From positions 50,007-114,006 of the forward strand of contig NW_027476966.1 in assembly GCF_051020955.1 (NCBI RefSeq): a stretch of 64,000 nt of DNA, written 5' to 3'. The position numbers and the translations under genes are program-made. Source of the stretch: Megalopta genalis. Taxonomy: Eukaryota; Arthropoda; Insecta; Hymenoptera; Halictidae. Every line of letters begins with the position of its first letter. Positions within the stretch are counted from its first letter, which is position 1. The notes below the pieces were generated by a model. It saw only the letters and a program-made list of their open reading frames with translations. It made no database searches and had not been told where the DNA came from. Of the stretch, positions 51,111 through 61,800 are shown in pieces.

Positions 51111-52763
51111 GCTTGTGATATACATGATTTAGCTACAACTGCATGCGAAAAAACGAGTTAGCTTCAAAACCAAGCGAAACACATGATTTAGCCTCAAATC
51201 AATGCGAAGTAGAAGGCTTAGCTTCGAATAAATGCGAAACAAATGGTTTAGCTTCAAATACTTGTGATATATATGATTTAGCTTCAACAGCATGCGAGAC
51301 AAACGAGTTAGCTTCAAATCCAAGCGAAACACATGATTTATCTTCAAATCAATGCGAATTAGAAGGGTTATCTTGGAATGCATGCGAAACGTATGATATA
51401 GCTTCAAATACTTGTGATATACATGATTTAGCTTCAACAGCATGCGAAACAGACGAGTTAGCTTCAAATCCAGGCGAAACACATGATTTAGCATCAAATC
51501 AATGCGAAGTAGAAGGCTGATCTTCGAATCCATGCGAAGCAAATGGTTTAGCTTCAAATACTTGTGATATACATGATTTAGCTTCAACTGCATGCGAAAC
51601 AAACGAGTTAGCTTAAAATCCATGCGGAACACATGATTTAGCATCAAATCAATGCGAATTAGAAGGGTTATCGTCGAATCCATGCGAAACAAATGATATA
51701 GCTTCAAATACTTGTGATATACATGATTTAGCTTCAACAGCATCCGAAACAAACGAGTTAGATTCAAATCCATGCGAAACACATGATTTAGATTAAAATC
51801 AATGCGAAGTAGAAGGCTTATCGTCGAATCCATGCGAAACAAATGGTTTAGCTTCAAATACTTGTGATATACATGATTTAGCTTCAACTGCATGCGATAC
51901 AAACGAGTTAGCTTAAAATCCATGCGGAACACATGATTTAGCTTCAAATCAATGCGAAGTAGAAGGCTGATCTTCGAATCCATGCGAAGCAAATGGTTTA
52001 GCTTCAAATACTTGTGATATACATGATTTAGCTTCAACTGCATGCGAAACAAACGAGTTAGCTTAAAATCCATGCGGAACACATGATTTAGCATCAAATC
52101 AATGCGAAGTGGAAGGCTTATCTTCGAATCCATGCGAAACGAATAGTTTAGCTTCAAATACTTGTGATATACATGATTCAGCTTCAACTGCATGCGAAAC
52201 AAACGAGTTAGCTTTAAATCCATGCGAAACACATGATTTAGATTAAAATCAATGCGAAGTAGAAGGCTTATCTTCGAATCCATGCGAAGCAAATGGTTTA
52301 GCTTCGAATCCATGCGAAGCAAATGGTTTAGCTTCAAATACTTTTGATACACTTGAGTTAGCTTCAACATCATGCGAAACAAACGAGTTAGCTTCAAATC
52401 CTTGCGAAACACATGATTTAGCATCAAATCAATGCGAAGTGGAAGACTTATCTTCGAATCCATGCGAAACGTATAGTTTAGCTTCAAATACTTGTTATAT
52501 ACATGATTTAGCTTCAACAGCATGCGAAAAATCGAGTTAGCTTCAAATCCGTGCGAAACACATGATTTAGCTTCAAATCAATGCGAAGTAGGAGGCTTAT
52601 CTTCGATCCCATGCGATACAAATGGTTTAGCTTCAAATACTTGTGATATACATGATTTAGCTTCAACAGCATGCGAAACAATCGAGTTAGCTTCAAATCC
52701 ATTCGAAACACATGATTTAGCATCAAATCAATGCGAAGTAGAAGGCTGATCTTCGAATCCATG
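51043..52763 (+). repeat. Family V, copy 1
   Basis: Matches 57,070-58,804. Diagnostic variants are GGTTATCTTGGAATGCATG, AACAGACGAGTTAGC, GGCTTATCGTCGAATCC and a doubled C-like monomer at 52,265-52,324. It overlaps the end of family U because both share the CTACAACTGCATGCG junction. Confidence 0.84.
52295..52324 (+). repeat. Extra monomer giving a six-monomer HOR
   Basis: A D-type start (GGTTTAGC) fused to a C-type end (TTCGAATCCATGCGAAGC) sits between a normal C and a normal D. The same arrangement recurs near 58,315-58,375 and 61,635-61,695, so it arose before family V was copied. Confidence 0.84.
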
Positions 52764-53155
52764 CGAAACAAATGGTTTAGCTTCAAATCCTTGTGATATA
52801 CATGATTTAGCTTCAACTGCATGCGAAACAAACGAGTTAGCTTAAAATCCATGCGGAACACATGATTTAGATTAAAATCAATGCGAAGTAGAAGGCTTAT
52901 CTTCGAATCCATGCGAAGCAAATGGTTTAGCTTCAAATACTTTTGATACACTTGAGTTAGCTTCAGCATCATGCGAAACAAACGAGTTAGCTTCAAATCC
53001 TTGCGAAACACATGATTTAGCATCAAATCAATGCGAAGTGGAAGACTTATCTTCGAATCAATGCGAAACGAATAGTTTAGCTTCAAATACTTGTGATATA
53101 CATGATTCAGCTTCAACTGCATGCGAAACAAACGAGTTAGCTTTAAATCCATGCG
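52750..53155 (+). repeat. 450-bp-period tandem duplication, copy 1
   Basis: About 405 bp repeated at +450 (three HORs) as 53,200-53,605. Both contain TTCAAATCCTTGTGATATAC, TACTTTTGATACACTTGAG and CAGCATCATGCG. This copy ends with ATGCGGAACACATG where the second has ATGCGAAACACATG. Confidence 0.84.
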
Positions 53156-53199
53156 GAACACATGATTTAGTATCAAATCAATGCGAAGTAGAAGGCTTA

Positions 53200-53605
53200 T
53201 CTTCGAATCCATGCGAAACAAATGGTTTAGCTTCAAATCCTTGTGATATACATGATTTAGCTTCAACTGCATGCGAAACAAACGAGTTAGCTTAAAATCC
53301 ATGCGGAACACATGATTTAGATTAAAATCAATGCGAAGTAGAAGGCTTATCTTCGAATCCATGCGAAGCAAATGGTTTAGCTTCAAATACTTTTGATACA
53401 CTTGAGTTAGCTTCAGCATCATGCGAAACAAACGAGTTAGCTTCAAATCCTTGCGAAACACATGATTTAGCATCAAATCAATGCGAAGTGGAAGACTTAT
53501 CTTCGAATCAATGCGAAACGAATAGTTTAGCTTCAAATACTTGTGATATACATGATTCAGCTTCAACTGCATGCGAAACAAACGAGTTAGCTTTAAATCC
53601 ATGCG
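53200..53605 (+). repeat. 450-bp-period tandem duplication, copy 2
   Basis: Second copy. It continues into CTTGGAATCCATGCG and CTACAAATACTTGTG, a stretch also found near 41,970-42,030 and 62,700-62,760. Confidence 0.84.
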
Positions 53606-53771
53606 AAACACATGATTTAGCTTCAAATCAATGCGAATTAGAAGGGTTGTCTTGGAATCCATGCGAAACGTATGATATAGCTACAAATACTTGTGATATA
53701 CATGATTTATCTTCAACAGCATGCGAAAAAACGAGTTAGCTTCAAATCCATGCGAAACACATGATTTAGCT

Positions 53772-55937
53772 TCAAATCAATGCGAAGTAGGAGGCTTACC
53801 TTCGATCCTATGCGATACAAATGGTTTAGCTTCAAATACTTGTGATATACATGATTTAGCTTCAACAGCATGCGAAACAAACGAGTTATCTTCAAATCCA
53901 TGCGAAACACATGATTTAGCATCAAATCAATGCGAAGTAGAAGGCTGATCTTCGAATCCATGCGTAACAAATGGTTTAGCTGCAAATACTTGTGATATAC
54001 ATGATTTAGCTTCAACTGCATGCGAAACAAACGAGTTAGCTGCTAATCCATGCGAAACACATGATTTAGATTAAAATCAATGCGAAGTAGAAGGCTTATT
54101 CTCGAATCCATGCGAAACAAATGGTTTAGCTTCAAATCCTTGTGATATACATGATTTAGCTTCAACTGCATGCGAAACAAACGAGTTAGCTTAAAATCCA
54201 TGCGGAACACATGATTTAGCTTCAAATCAATGCGAAGTAGAAAGCTGATCTTCGAATCCATGCGAAGCAAATGGTTTAGCTTCAAATACTTTTGATACAC
54301 TTGATTTAGCTTCAACAGCATGCGAAACAAACGAGTTAGCTTCAAATCCATGCGAAACACATGATTTAGCATCAAATCAATGCGATGTGGAAGGCTTATC
54401 TTCGAATCCATGCGAAACGAATAGTTTAGCTTCAAATACTTGTGATATACATGATTCAGCTTCAACTGCATGCGAAACAAACGGGTTAGCTTTAAATCCA
54501 TGCGAAACACATGATTTAGATTAAAATCAATGCGAAGTAGAAGGCTTATCTTCGAATCCATGCGCAACAAATGGTTTAGCTTCAAATGCTTGTGATATAC
54601 ATGATTTAGCTACAACTGCATGCGAAAAAACGAGTTAGCTTCAAAACCAAGCGAAACACATGATTTAGCCTCAAATCAATGCGAAGTAGAAGGCTTAGGT
54701 TCGAATAAATGCGAAACAAATGGTTTAGCTTCAAATACTTGTGATATATATGATTTAGCTTCAACAGCATGCGAAACAAACGAGTTAGCTTCAAATCCAT
54801 GCGAAACACATGATTTAGCTTCAAATCAATGCGGAGTAGGAGGCTTATCTCCGATCCCATGCGATACAAATGGTTTAGCTTCAAATACTTGTGATATAGA
54901 TGATTGAGCTTCAACAGCATGCGAAACAAATGAGTTATATTCAAATCCATGCGAAACACATGATTTAGCATCAAATCAATGCGAAGGAGAAAGCTGATCT
55001 TCGAATCCATGCGAAGCAAATGGTTTAGCTTCAAATACTTGTGATATACATGATTTAGCTACAACAGCATGCGAAAAAAACGAGTTAGCTTCAAAACCTA
55101 GCGGAACACAAGATTTAGCCTCAAATCAATGCGAAGTAGATGGCTTAGCTTCGAATAAATGCGAACCAAATGGTTTAGCTTCAAATACTTGTGATATGCA
55201 TGATTTAGCTTCAACTACTAGCGAAAAAAACGAGTTAGCTTCAAATCCAAGCGAAACACCTGATTTAGCCTCAAATCAATGCGAAATAGAAGGGTTTATC
55301 TTCGAATCCATGCGAAACAAATGATATAGCTTCAAATACGTGTGATATACATGATTCAGCTTCAACTGCATGCGAAACAAACGAGTTAGCTTCAAATCCA
55401 TGCGAAACACATGATTTCGATTAAAATCAATGCGAAGTAGAAGGCTTATCTTCGAATCCATGCGAAACAAATGGTTTAGCTTCAAATACTTGTGATATAC
55501 ATGATTTAGCTTCAACTGCATGCGAAACAAACGTGTTGGCTTAAAATCCATGCGGAACACATGATTTAGCTTCAAATCAATGCGAATTAGAAGGGTTATC
55601 TTGGAATGCATGCGAAACGTATGATATAGCTTCAAATACTTGTGATATACATGATTTAGCTTCAACAGCATGCGAAACAGACGAGTTAGCTTCAAATCCA
55701 TGCGAAACACATGATTTAGCATCAAATCAATGCGAAGTAGAAGGCTGATCTTCGAATCCATGCGAAGCAAATGGTTTAGCTTCAAATACTTGTGATATAC
55801 ATGATTCAGCTTCAACTGCATGCGAAACAAACGAGTTAGCTTCAAATCCATGCGAAACACATGATTTCGATTAAAATCAATGCGAAGTAGAAGGCTTATC
55901 TTCGAATCCATGCGAAACAAATGGTTTAGCTTCAAAT
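53772..55937 (+). repeat. Family U, copy 2
   Basis: Second copy. It differs by GCGGAACACAAG (near 55,102) for GCGAAACACAAG, the shorter A-run, and GAAGGGTTTATC with one extra T near 55,295. Degraded further copies start near 59,970 and 62,850 in the indel-rich tail. Confidence 0.86.
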
Positions 55938-57069
55938 ACTTGTGATATACATGATTTAGCTTCAACTGCATGCGAAACAAACGTGTTAGCTTAAAATCCA
56001 TGCGGAACACATGATTTAGCTTCAAATCAATGCGAAGTAGAAGGCTGATCTTCGGATCCATGCGTAACAAATGGTTTAACTTCAAATACTTGTGATATAC
56101 ATGATTTAGCTTCAACAGCATGCGAAACAAACGAGTTAGCTTCAAATCCATGCGAAACACATGATTTAGCTTCAAATCAATGCGAATTAGAAGGGTTGTC
56201 TTGGAATCCATGTGAAACGTATGATATAGCTTCAAATACTTGTGATATACATGATTTAGCTTCAACAGCATGCGAAAAAAACGAGTTAGCTTCAAAACCA
56301 AGCGAAACACATGATTTAGCCTCAAATCAATGCGAAGTAGAAGGCTTAGCTTCGAATAAATGCGAAACAAATGGTTTAGCTTCAAATACTTGTGATATAT
56401 ATGATTTAGCTTCAACAGCATGCGAAACGAACGAGATAGCTTCAAATCCATGCGAAACACATGATTTAGCTTCAAATCAATGCGAAGTAGGAGGCTTACC
56501 TTCGATCCTATGCGATACAAATGGTTTAGCTTCAAATACTTGTGATATACATGATTTAGCTTCAACAGCATGCGAAACAAACGAGTTATCTTCAAATCCA
56601 TGCGAAACACATGATTTAGCATCAAATCAATGCGAAGTAGAAGGCTGATCTTCGAATCCATGCGTAACAAATGGTTTAGCTGCAAATACTTGTGATATAC
56701 ATGATTTAGCTTCAACTGCATGCGAAACAAACGAGTTAGCTGCTAATCCATGCGAAACACATGATTTAGATTAAAATCAATGCGAAGTAGAAGGCTTATT
56801 TTCGAATCCATGCGAAACAAATGGTTTAGCTTCAAATCCTTGTGATATACGTGATTTAGCTTCAACTGCATGCGAAACAAACGAGTTAGCTTAAAATCCA
56901 TGCGAAACACATGATTTAGCATCAAATCAATGCGATGTGGAAGGCTTATCTTCGAATCCATGCGAAACGAATAGTTTAGCTTCAAATACTTGTGATATAC
57001 ATGATTCAGCTTCAACTGCATGCGAAACAAACGAGTTAGCTTTAAATCCATGCGAAACACATGATTTAG

Positions 57070-58804
57070 ATTAAAATCAATGCGAAGTAGAAGGCTTATC
57101 TTCGAATCCATGCGAAACAAATGGTTTAGCTTCAAATGCTTGTGATATACATGATTTAGCTACAACTGCATGCGAAAAAACGAGTTAGCTTCAAAACCAA
57201 GCGAAACACATGATTTAGCCTCAAATCAATGCGAAGTAGAAGGCTTAGCTTGAAGTAGAAGGCTTAGCTTCGAATAAATGCGAAACAAATGGTTTAGCTT
57301 CAAATACTTGTGATATATATGATTTAGCTTCAACAGCATGCGAGACAAACGAGTTAGCTTCAAATCCCAAGCGAAACACATGATTTATCTTCAAATCAAT
57401 GCGAATTAGAAGGGTTATCTTGGAATGCATGCGAAACGTATGATATAGCTTCAAATACTTGTGATATACATGATTTAGCTTCAACAGCATGCGAAACAGA
57501 CGAGTTAGCTTCAAATCCATGCGAAACACATGATTTAGCATCAAATCAAATGCGAAGTAGAAGGCTGATCTTCGAATCCATGCGAAGCAAATGGTTTAGC
57601 TTCAAATACTTGTGATATACATGATTTAGCTTCAACTGCATGCGAAACAAACGAGTTAGCTTAAAATCCATGCGGAACACATGATTTAGCATCAAATCAA
57701 TGCGAATTAGAAGGGTTATCGTCGAATCCATGCGAAACAAATGATATAGCTTCAAATACTTGTGATATACATGATTTAGCTTCAACAGCATCCGAAACAA
57801 ACGAGTTAGATTCAAATCCATGCGAAACACATGATTTAGATTAAAATCAATGCGAAGTAGAAGGCTTATCGTCGAATCCATGCGAAACAAATGGTTTAGC
57901 TTCAAATACTTGTGATATACATGATTTAGCTTCAACTGCATGCGATACAAACGAGTTAGCTTAAAATCCATGCGGAACACATGATTTAGCTTCAAATCAA
58001 TGCGAAGTAGAAGGCTGATCTTCGAATCCATGCGAAGCAAATGGTTTAGCTTCAAATACTTGTGATATACATGATTTAGCTTCAACTGCATGCGAAACAA
58101 ACGAGTTAGCTTAAAATCCATGCGGAACACATGATTTAGCATCAAATCAATGCGAAGTGGAAGGCTTATCTTCGAATCCATGCGAAACGAATAGTTTAGC
58201 TTCAAATACTTGTGATATACATGATTCAGCTTCAACTGCATGCGAAACAAACGAGTTAGCTTTAAATCCATGCGAAACACATGATTTAGATTAAAATCAA
58301 TGCGAAGTAGAAGCTTATCTTCGAATCCATGCGAAGCAAATGGTTTAGCTTCGAATCCATGCGAAGCAAATGGTTAGCTTCAAATACTTTTGATACACTT
58401 GAGTTAGCTTCAACATCATGCGAAACAAACGAGTTAGCTTCAAATCCTTGCGAAACACATGATTAGCATCAAATCAATGCGAAGTGGAAGACTTATCTTC
58501 GAATCCATGCGAAACGTATAGTTTAGCTTCAAATACTTGTTATATACATGATTTAGCTTCAACAGCATGCGAAAAATCGAGTTAGCTTCAAATCCGTGCG
58601 AACACATGATTAGCTTCAAATCAATGCGAAGTAGGAGGCTTTCTTCGATCCCATGCGATACAAATGGTTTAGCTTCAAATACTTGTGATATACATGATTA
58701 GCTTCAACAGCATGCGAAACAATCGAGTTAGCTTCAAATCCAATCGAAACACATGATTTAGCATCAAATCAATGCGAAGTAGAAGGCTGATCTTCGAATC
58801 CATG
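57070..58804 (+). repeat. Family V, copy 2 (entering the indel-rich tail)
   Basis: The offset starts at 6,027 and grows to 6,048 through a 19-bp tandem duplication (57,252-57,270), an extra C near 57,366 and an extra A near 57,549. After about 58,310 single-base losses accumulate. A shorter third copy covers about 61,440-61,950. Confidence 0.82.
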
Positions 58805-61800
58805 CGTAACAAATGGTTTAGCTGCAAATACTTGTGATATACATGATTAGCTTCAACAGCATGCGAAACAAACGAGTTAGCTTCAAATCCATGCGAAACA
58901 CATGATTTAGATTCAAATCAATGCGAATTAGAAGGGTTATCTTGGAAATCCATGCGAAACGTATGATATAGCTTCAAATACTTGTGATATACATGATTTA
59001 GCTTCAGCAGCATGCGAAACAAACGCGTTAGCTTCAAATCCATGCGAAACACATGATTTAGATTAAAATCAATGCGAAGTAGAAGCTTATCTTCGAATCC
59101 ATGCGAAACAAATGGTTTAGCTTCAAATACTTGTGATATACATGATTTAGCTTCAACTGCATGCGATACAAACGAGTTAGCTTAAAATCATGCGGAACAC
59201 ATGATTTAGCTTCAAATCAATGCGAAGTAGAAGGCTGATCTTCGAATCCATGCGAAGCAAATGGTTTAGCTTCAAATACTTTTGATACAACTTGATTTAG
59301 CTTCAACAGCATGCGAAACAAACGAGTTAGCTTCAAATCCATGCGAAACACATATTTAGCATCAAATCAATGCGATGTGGAAGGCTTATCTTCGAATCCA
59401 TGCGAAACAAATGGTTTAGCTTCAAATGCTTGTGATTATACATGATTCAGCTTCAACTGCATGCGAAACAAATGAGTTAGCTTTAAATCCATGCGAAACA
59501 CATGATTTAGATTAAAATTAATGCGAAGTAGAAGGCTTATCTTCGAATCCATGCGAAGCAAATGTTTAGCTTCAAATACTTTTGATACACTTGAGTTAGC
59601 TTCAGCATCATGCGAAACAAACGAGTTAGCTTCAAATCCTTGCGAAACACATGATTTAGCATCAAATCAATGCGAAGTGGAAGACTTATCTTCGAATCAA
59701 TGCGAAACGAATAGTTTAGCTTCAAATACTTGTGATATACATGATTCAGCTTCAACTGCATGCGAAACAAACGAGTTAGCTTTAAAATCCATGCGAAAAC
59801 ATGCATTTAGCTTCAAATCAATGCGAATTAGAAGGGTTGTCTTGGAATCCATGCGAAACGTATGATATAGCTACAAATACTTGTGATATACATGATTTTA
59901 GCTTCAACAGCATGCGAAAAAACGAGTTAGCTTCAAATCCATGCGAAACACATGATTTAGCTTCAATCAATGCGAAGTAGGAGGCTTACCTCGATCCTAT
60001 GCGATACAAATGGTTTAGCTTCAAATACTTGTGATATACATGATTTAGCTTCAACAGCATGCGAAACAAACGAGTTATCTTCAAATCCATGCGAAACACA
60101 TGATTTAGCATCAAATCAATGCGAAGTAGAAGGCTGATCTTCGAATCCATGCGTAACAAATGGGTTTAGCTGCAAATACTTGTGATATACATGATTTAGC
60201 TTCAACTGCATGCGAAACAAACGAGTTAGCTGCTAATCCATGCGAAACACATGATTTAGATTAAAATCAATGCGAAGTAGAAGGCTTATTCTCGAATCCA
60301 TGCGAAACAAATGGTTTAGCTTCAAATCTTGTGATATACATGATTTAGCTTCAACTGCATGCGAAACAAACGAGTTAGCTTAAAATCCATGCGGAACACA
60401 TGATTTAGCTTCAAATCAATGCGAAGTAGAAAGCTGATCTTCGAATCCATGCGAAGCAAATGGTTTAGCTTCAAATACTTTTGATACACTTGATTTAGCT
60501 TCAACAGCATGCGAAACAAACGAGTTAGCTCAAATCCATGCGAAACACATGATTTAGCATCAAATCAATGCGATGTGGAAGGCTTATCTTCGAATCCATG
60601 CGAAACGAATAGTTTAGCTTCAAATACTTGTGATATACATGATTCAGCTTCAACTGCATGCGAAACAAATGGGTTAGCTTAAATCCATGCGAAAACAACA
60701 TGATTTAGATTAAAATCAATGCGAAGTAGAAGGCTTATCTTCGAATCCATGCGCAACAAATGGTTTAGCTTCAAATGCTTGTGATATACATGATTTAGCT
60801 ACAACTGCATGCGAAAAAACGAGTTAGCTTCAAAACCAAGCGAAACACATGATTTAGCCTCAAATCAATGCGAAGTAGAAGGCTTAGGTTCGAATAATGC
60901 GAAACAAATGGTTTAGCTTCAAATACTTGTGATATATATGATTTAGCTTCAACAGCATGCGAAACAAACGAGTTAGCTTCAAATCCATGCGAAACACATG
61001 ATTTAGCTTCAAATCAATGCGGAGTAGGAGGCTTATCTCCGATCCCATGCGATACAAATGGTTTAGCTTCAAATACTTGTGATATAGATGATTGAGCTTC
61101 AACAGCATGCGAAACAAATGAGTTATATTCAAATCCATGCGAAACACATGATTTAGCATCAAATCAAATGCGAAGGAGAAAGCTGATCTTCGAATCCATG
61201 CGAAGCAAATGGTTTAGCTTCAAATACTTGTGATATACATGATTTAGCTACAACAGCATGCGAAAAAAACGAGTTAGCTTCAAAAACCTAGCGAAACACA
61301 AGATTAGCCTCAAATCAATGCGAAGTAGATGGCTTAGCTTCGAATAAATGCGAACCAAATGGTTTAGCTTCAAATACTTGTGATATGCATGATTTAGCTT
61401 CACCTACTAGCGAAAAAAACGAGTTATCTTCAAATCCATGCGAAAACACATGATTTAGCATCAAATCAATGCGAAGTGGAAGGCTTATCTTCGAATCCAT
61501 GCGAAACGAATAGTTTAGCTTCAAATACTTGTGATATACATGATTCAGCTTCAACTGCAATGCGAAACAAACGAGTTAGCTTTAAATCCATGCGAAACAC
61601 ATGATTTAGATTAAAATCAATGCGAAGTAGAAGGCTTATCTTCGAATCCATGCGAAGCAATGGTTTAGCTTCGAATCCATGCGAAGCAAATGGTTTAGCT
61701 TCAAATACTTTTGATACACTTGAGTTAGCTTCAACATCATGCGAAACAAACGAGTTAGCTTCAAATCCTTGCGAAACACATGATTTAGCATCAAATCAAT

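Larger units (their letters stand above)
10087..57181 (+). repeat. 29-bp E monomers with contracted A-run (scattered copies)
   Basis: Class E normally ends GCGAAACAAAC. In these copies the C is replaced by A and one base is lost, leaving GCGAAAAAAC. Type 1, with CTGCTAGCG before the run: 10,087-10,115, 13,687-13,715, 23,225-23,253, 25,414-25,442, 31,746-31,774, 40,090-40,118, 43,237-43,265, 46,927-46,955. Type 2, with GCATGCG before the run: 42,038-42,066, 49,776-49,804, 51,126-51,154, 53,704-53,732, 54,603-54,631, 57,153-57,181. A related form with GCGAAAAATC is at 52,505-52,533. Each shifts the triplet register by -1. Between these positions the monomers are ordinary. Confidence 0.87.
48945..57231 (+). 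repeat. Array segment V: marker-free domain
   Basis: There are no 31-bp markers and no block Q. The dominant variants differ from the rest of the window: TAGGAGGCTTACCTTCGATC in B/C, GAAGGGTTGTCTTGGAATCC in C, GTGGAAGACTTATC, and TACTTTTGATACACTT in D. The segment consists of two families, U (48,945-51,110, repeated at 53,772-55,937) and V (51,043-52,763, repeated from 57,070), plus a 450-bp tandem duplication at 52,750-53,605. Most monomers are exactly 30 bp; the breaks are 29-mers at A-runs and isolated single-base changes near 50,400 and 55,295. No gene is seen. Confidence 0.86.

Noticed and set aside
55276..56730. 484-codon minus-strand open frame, and the many similar minus-strand frames of 60-464 codons
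   Set aside because: They are made wholly of the monomer, start and end wherever a monomer variant supplies ATG or a stop, shift frame at 29- and 31-bp monomers, and lie in the frame whose second codon positions vary most. No unique N- or C-terminal domain is present.
59521..59865. Plus-strand frame beginning with non-typical residues in the tail (and similar frames after 58.3 kb)
   Set aside because: Its odd ends come from frame slips at private single-base indels in the unpolished-looking tail.
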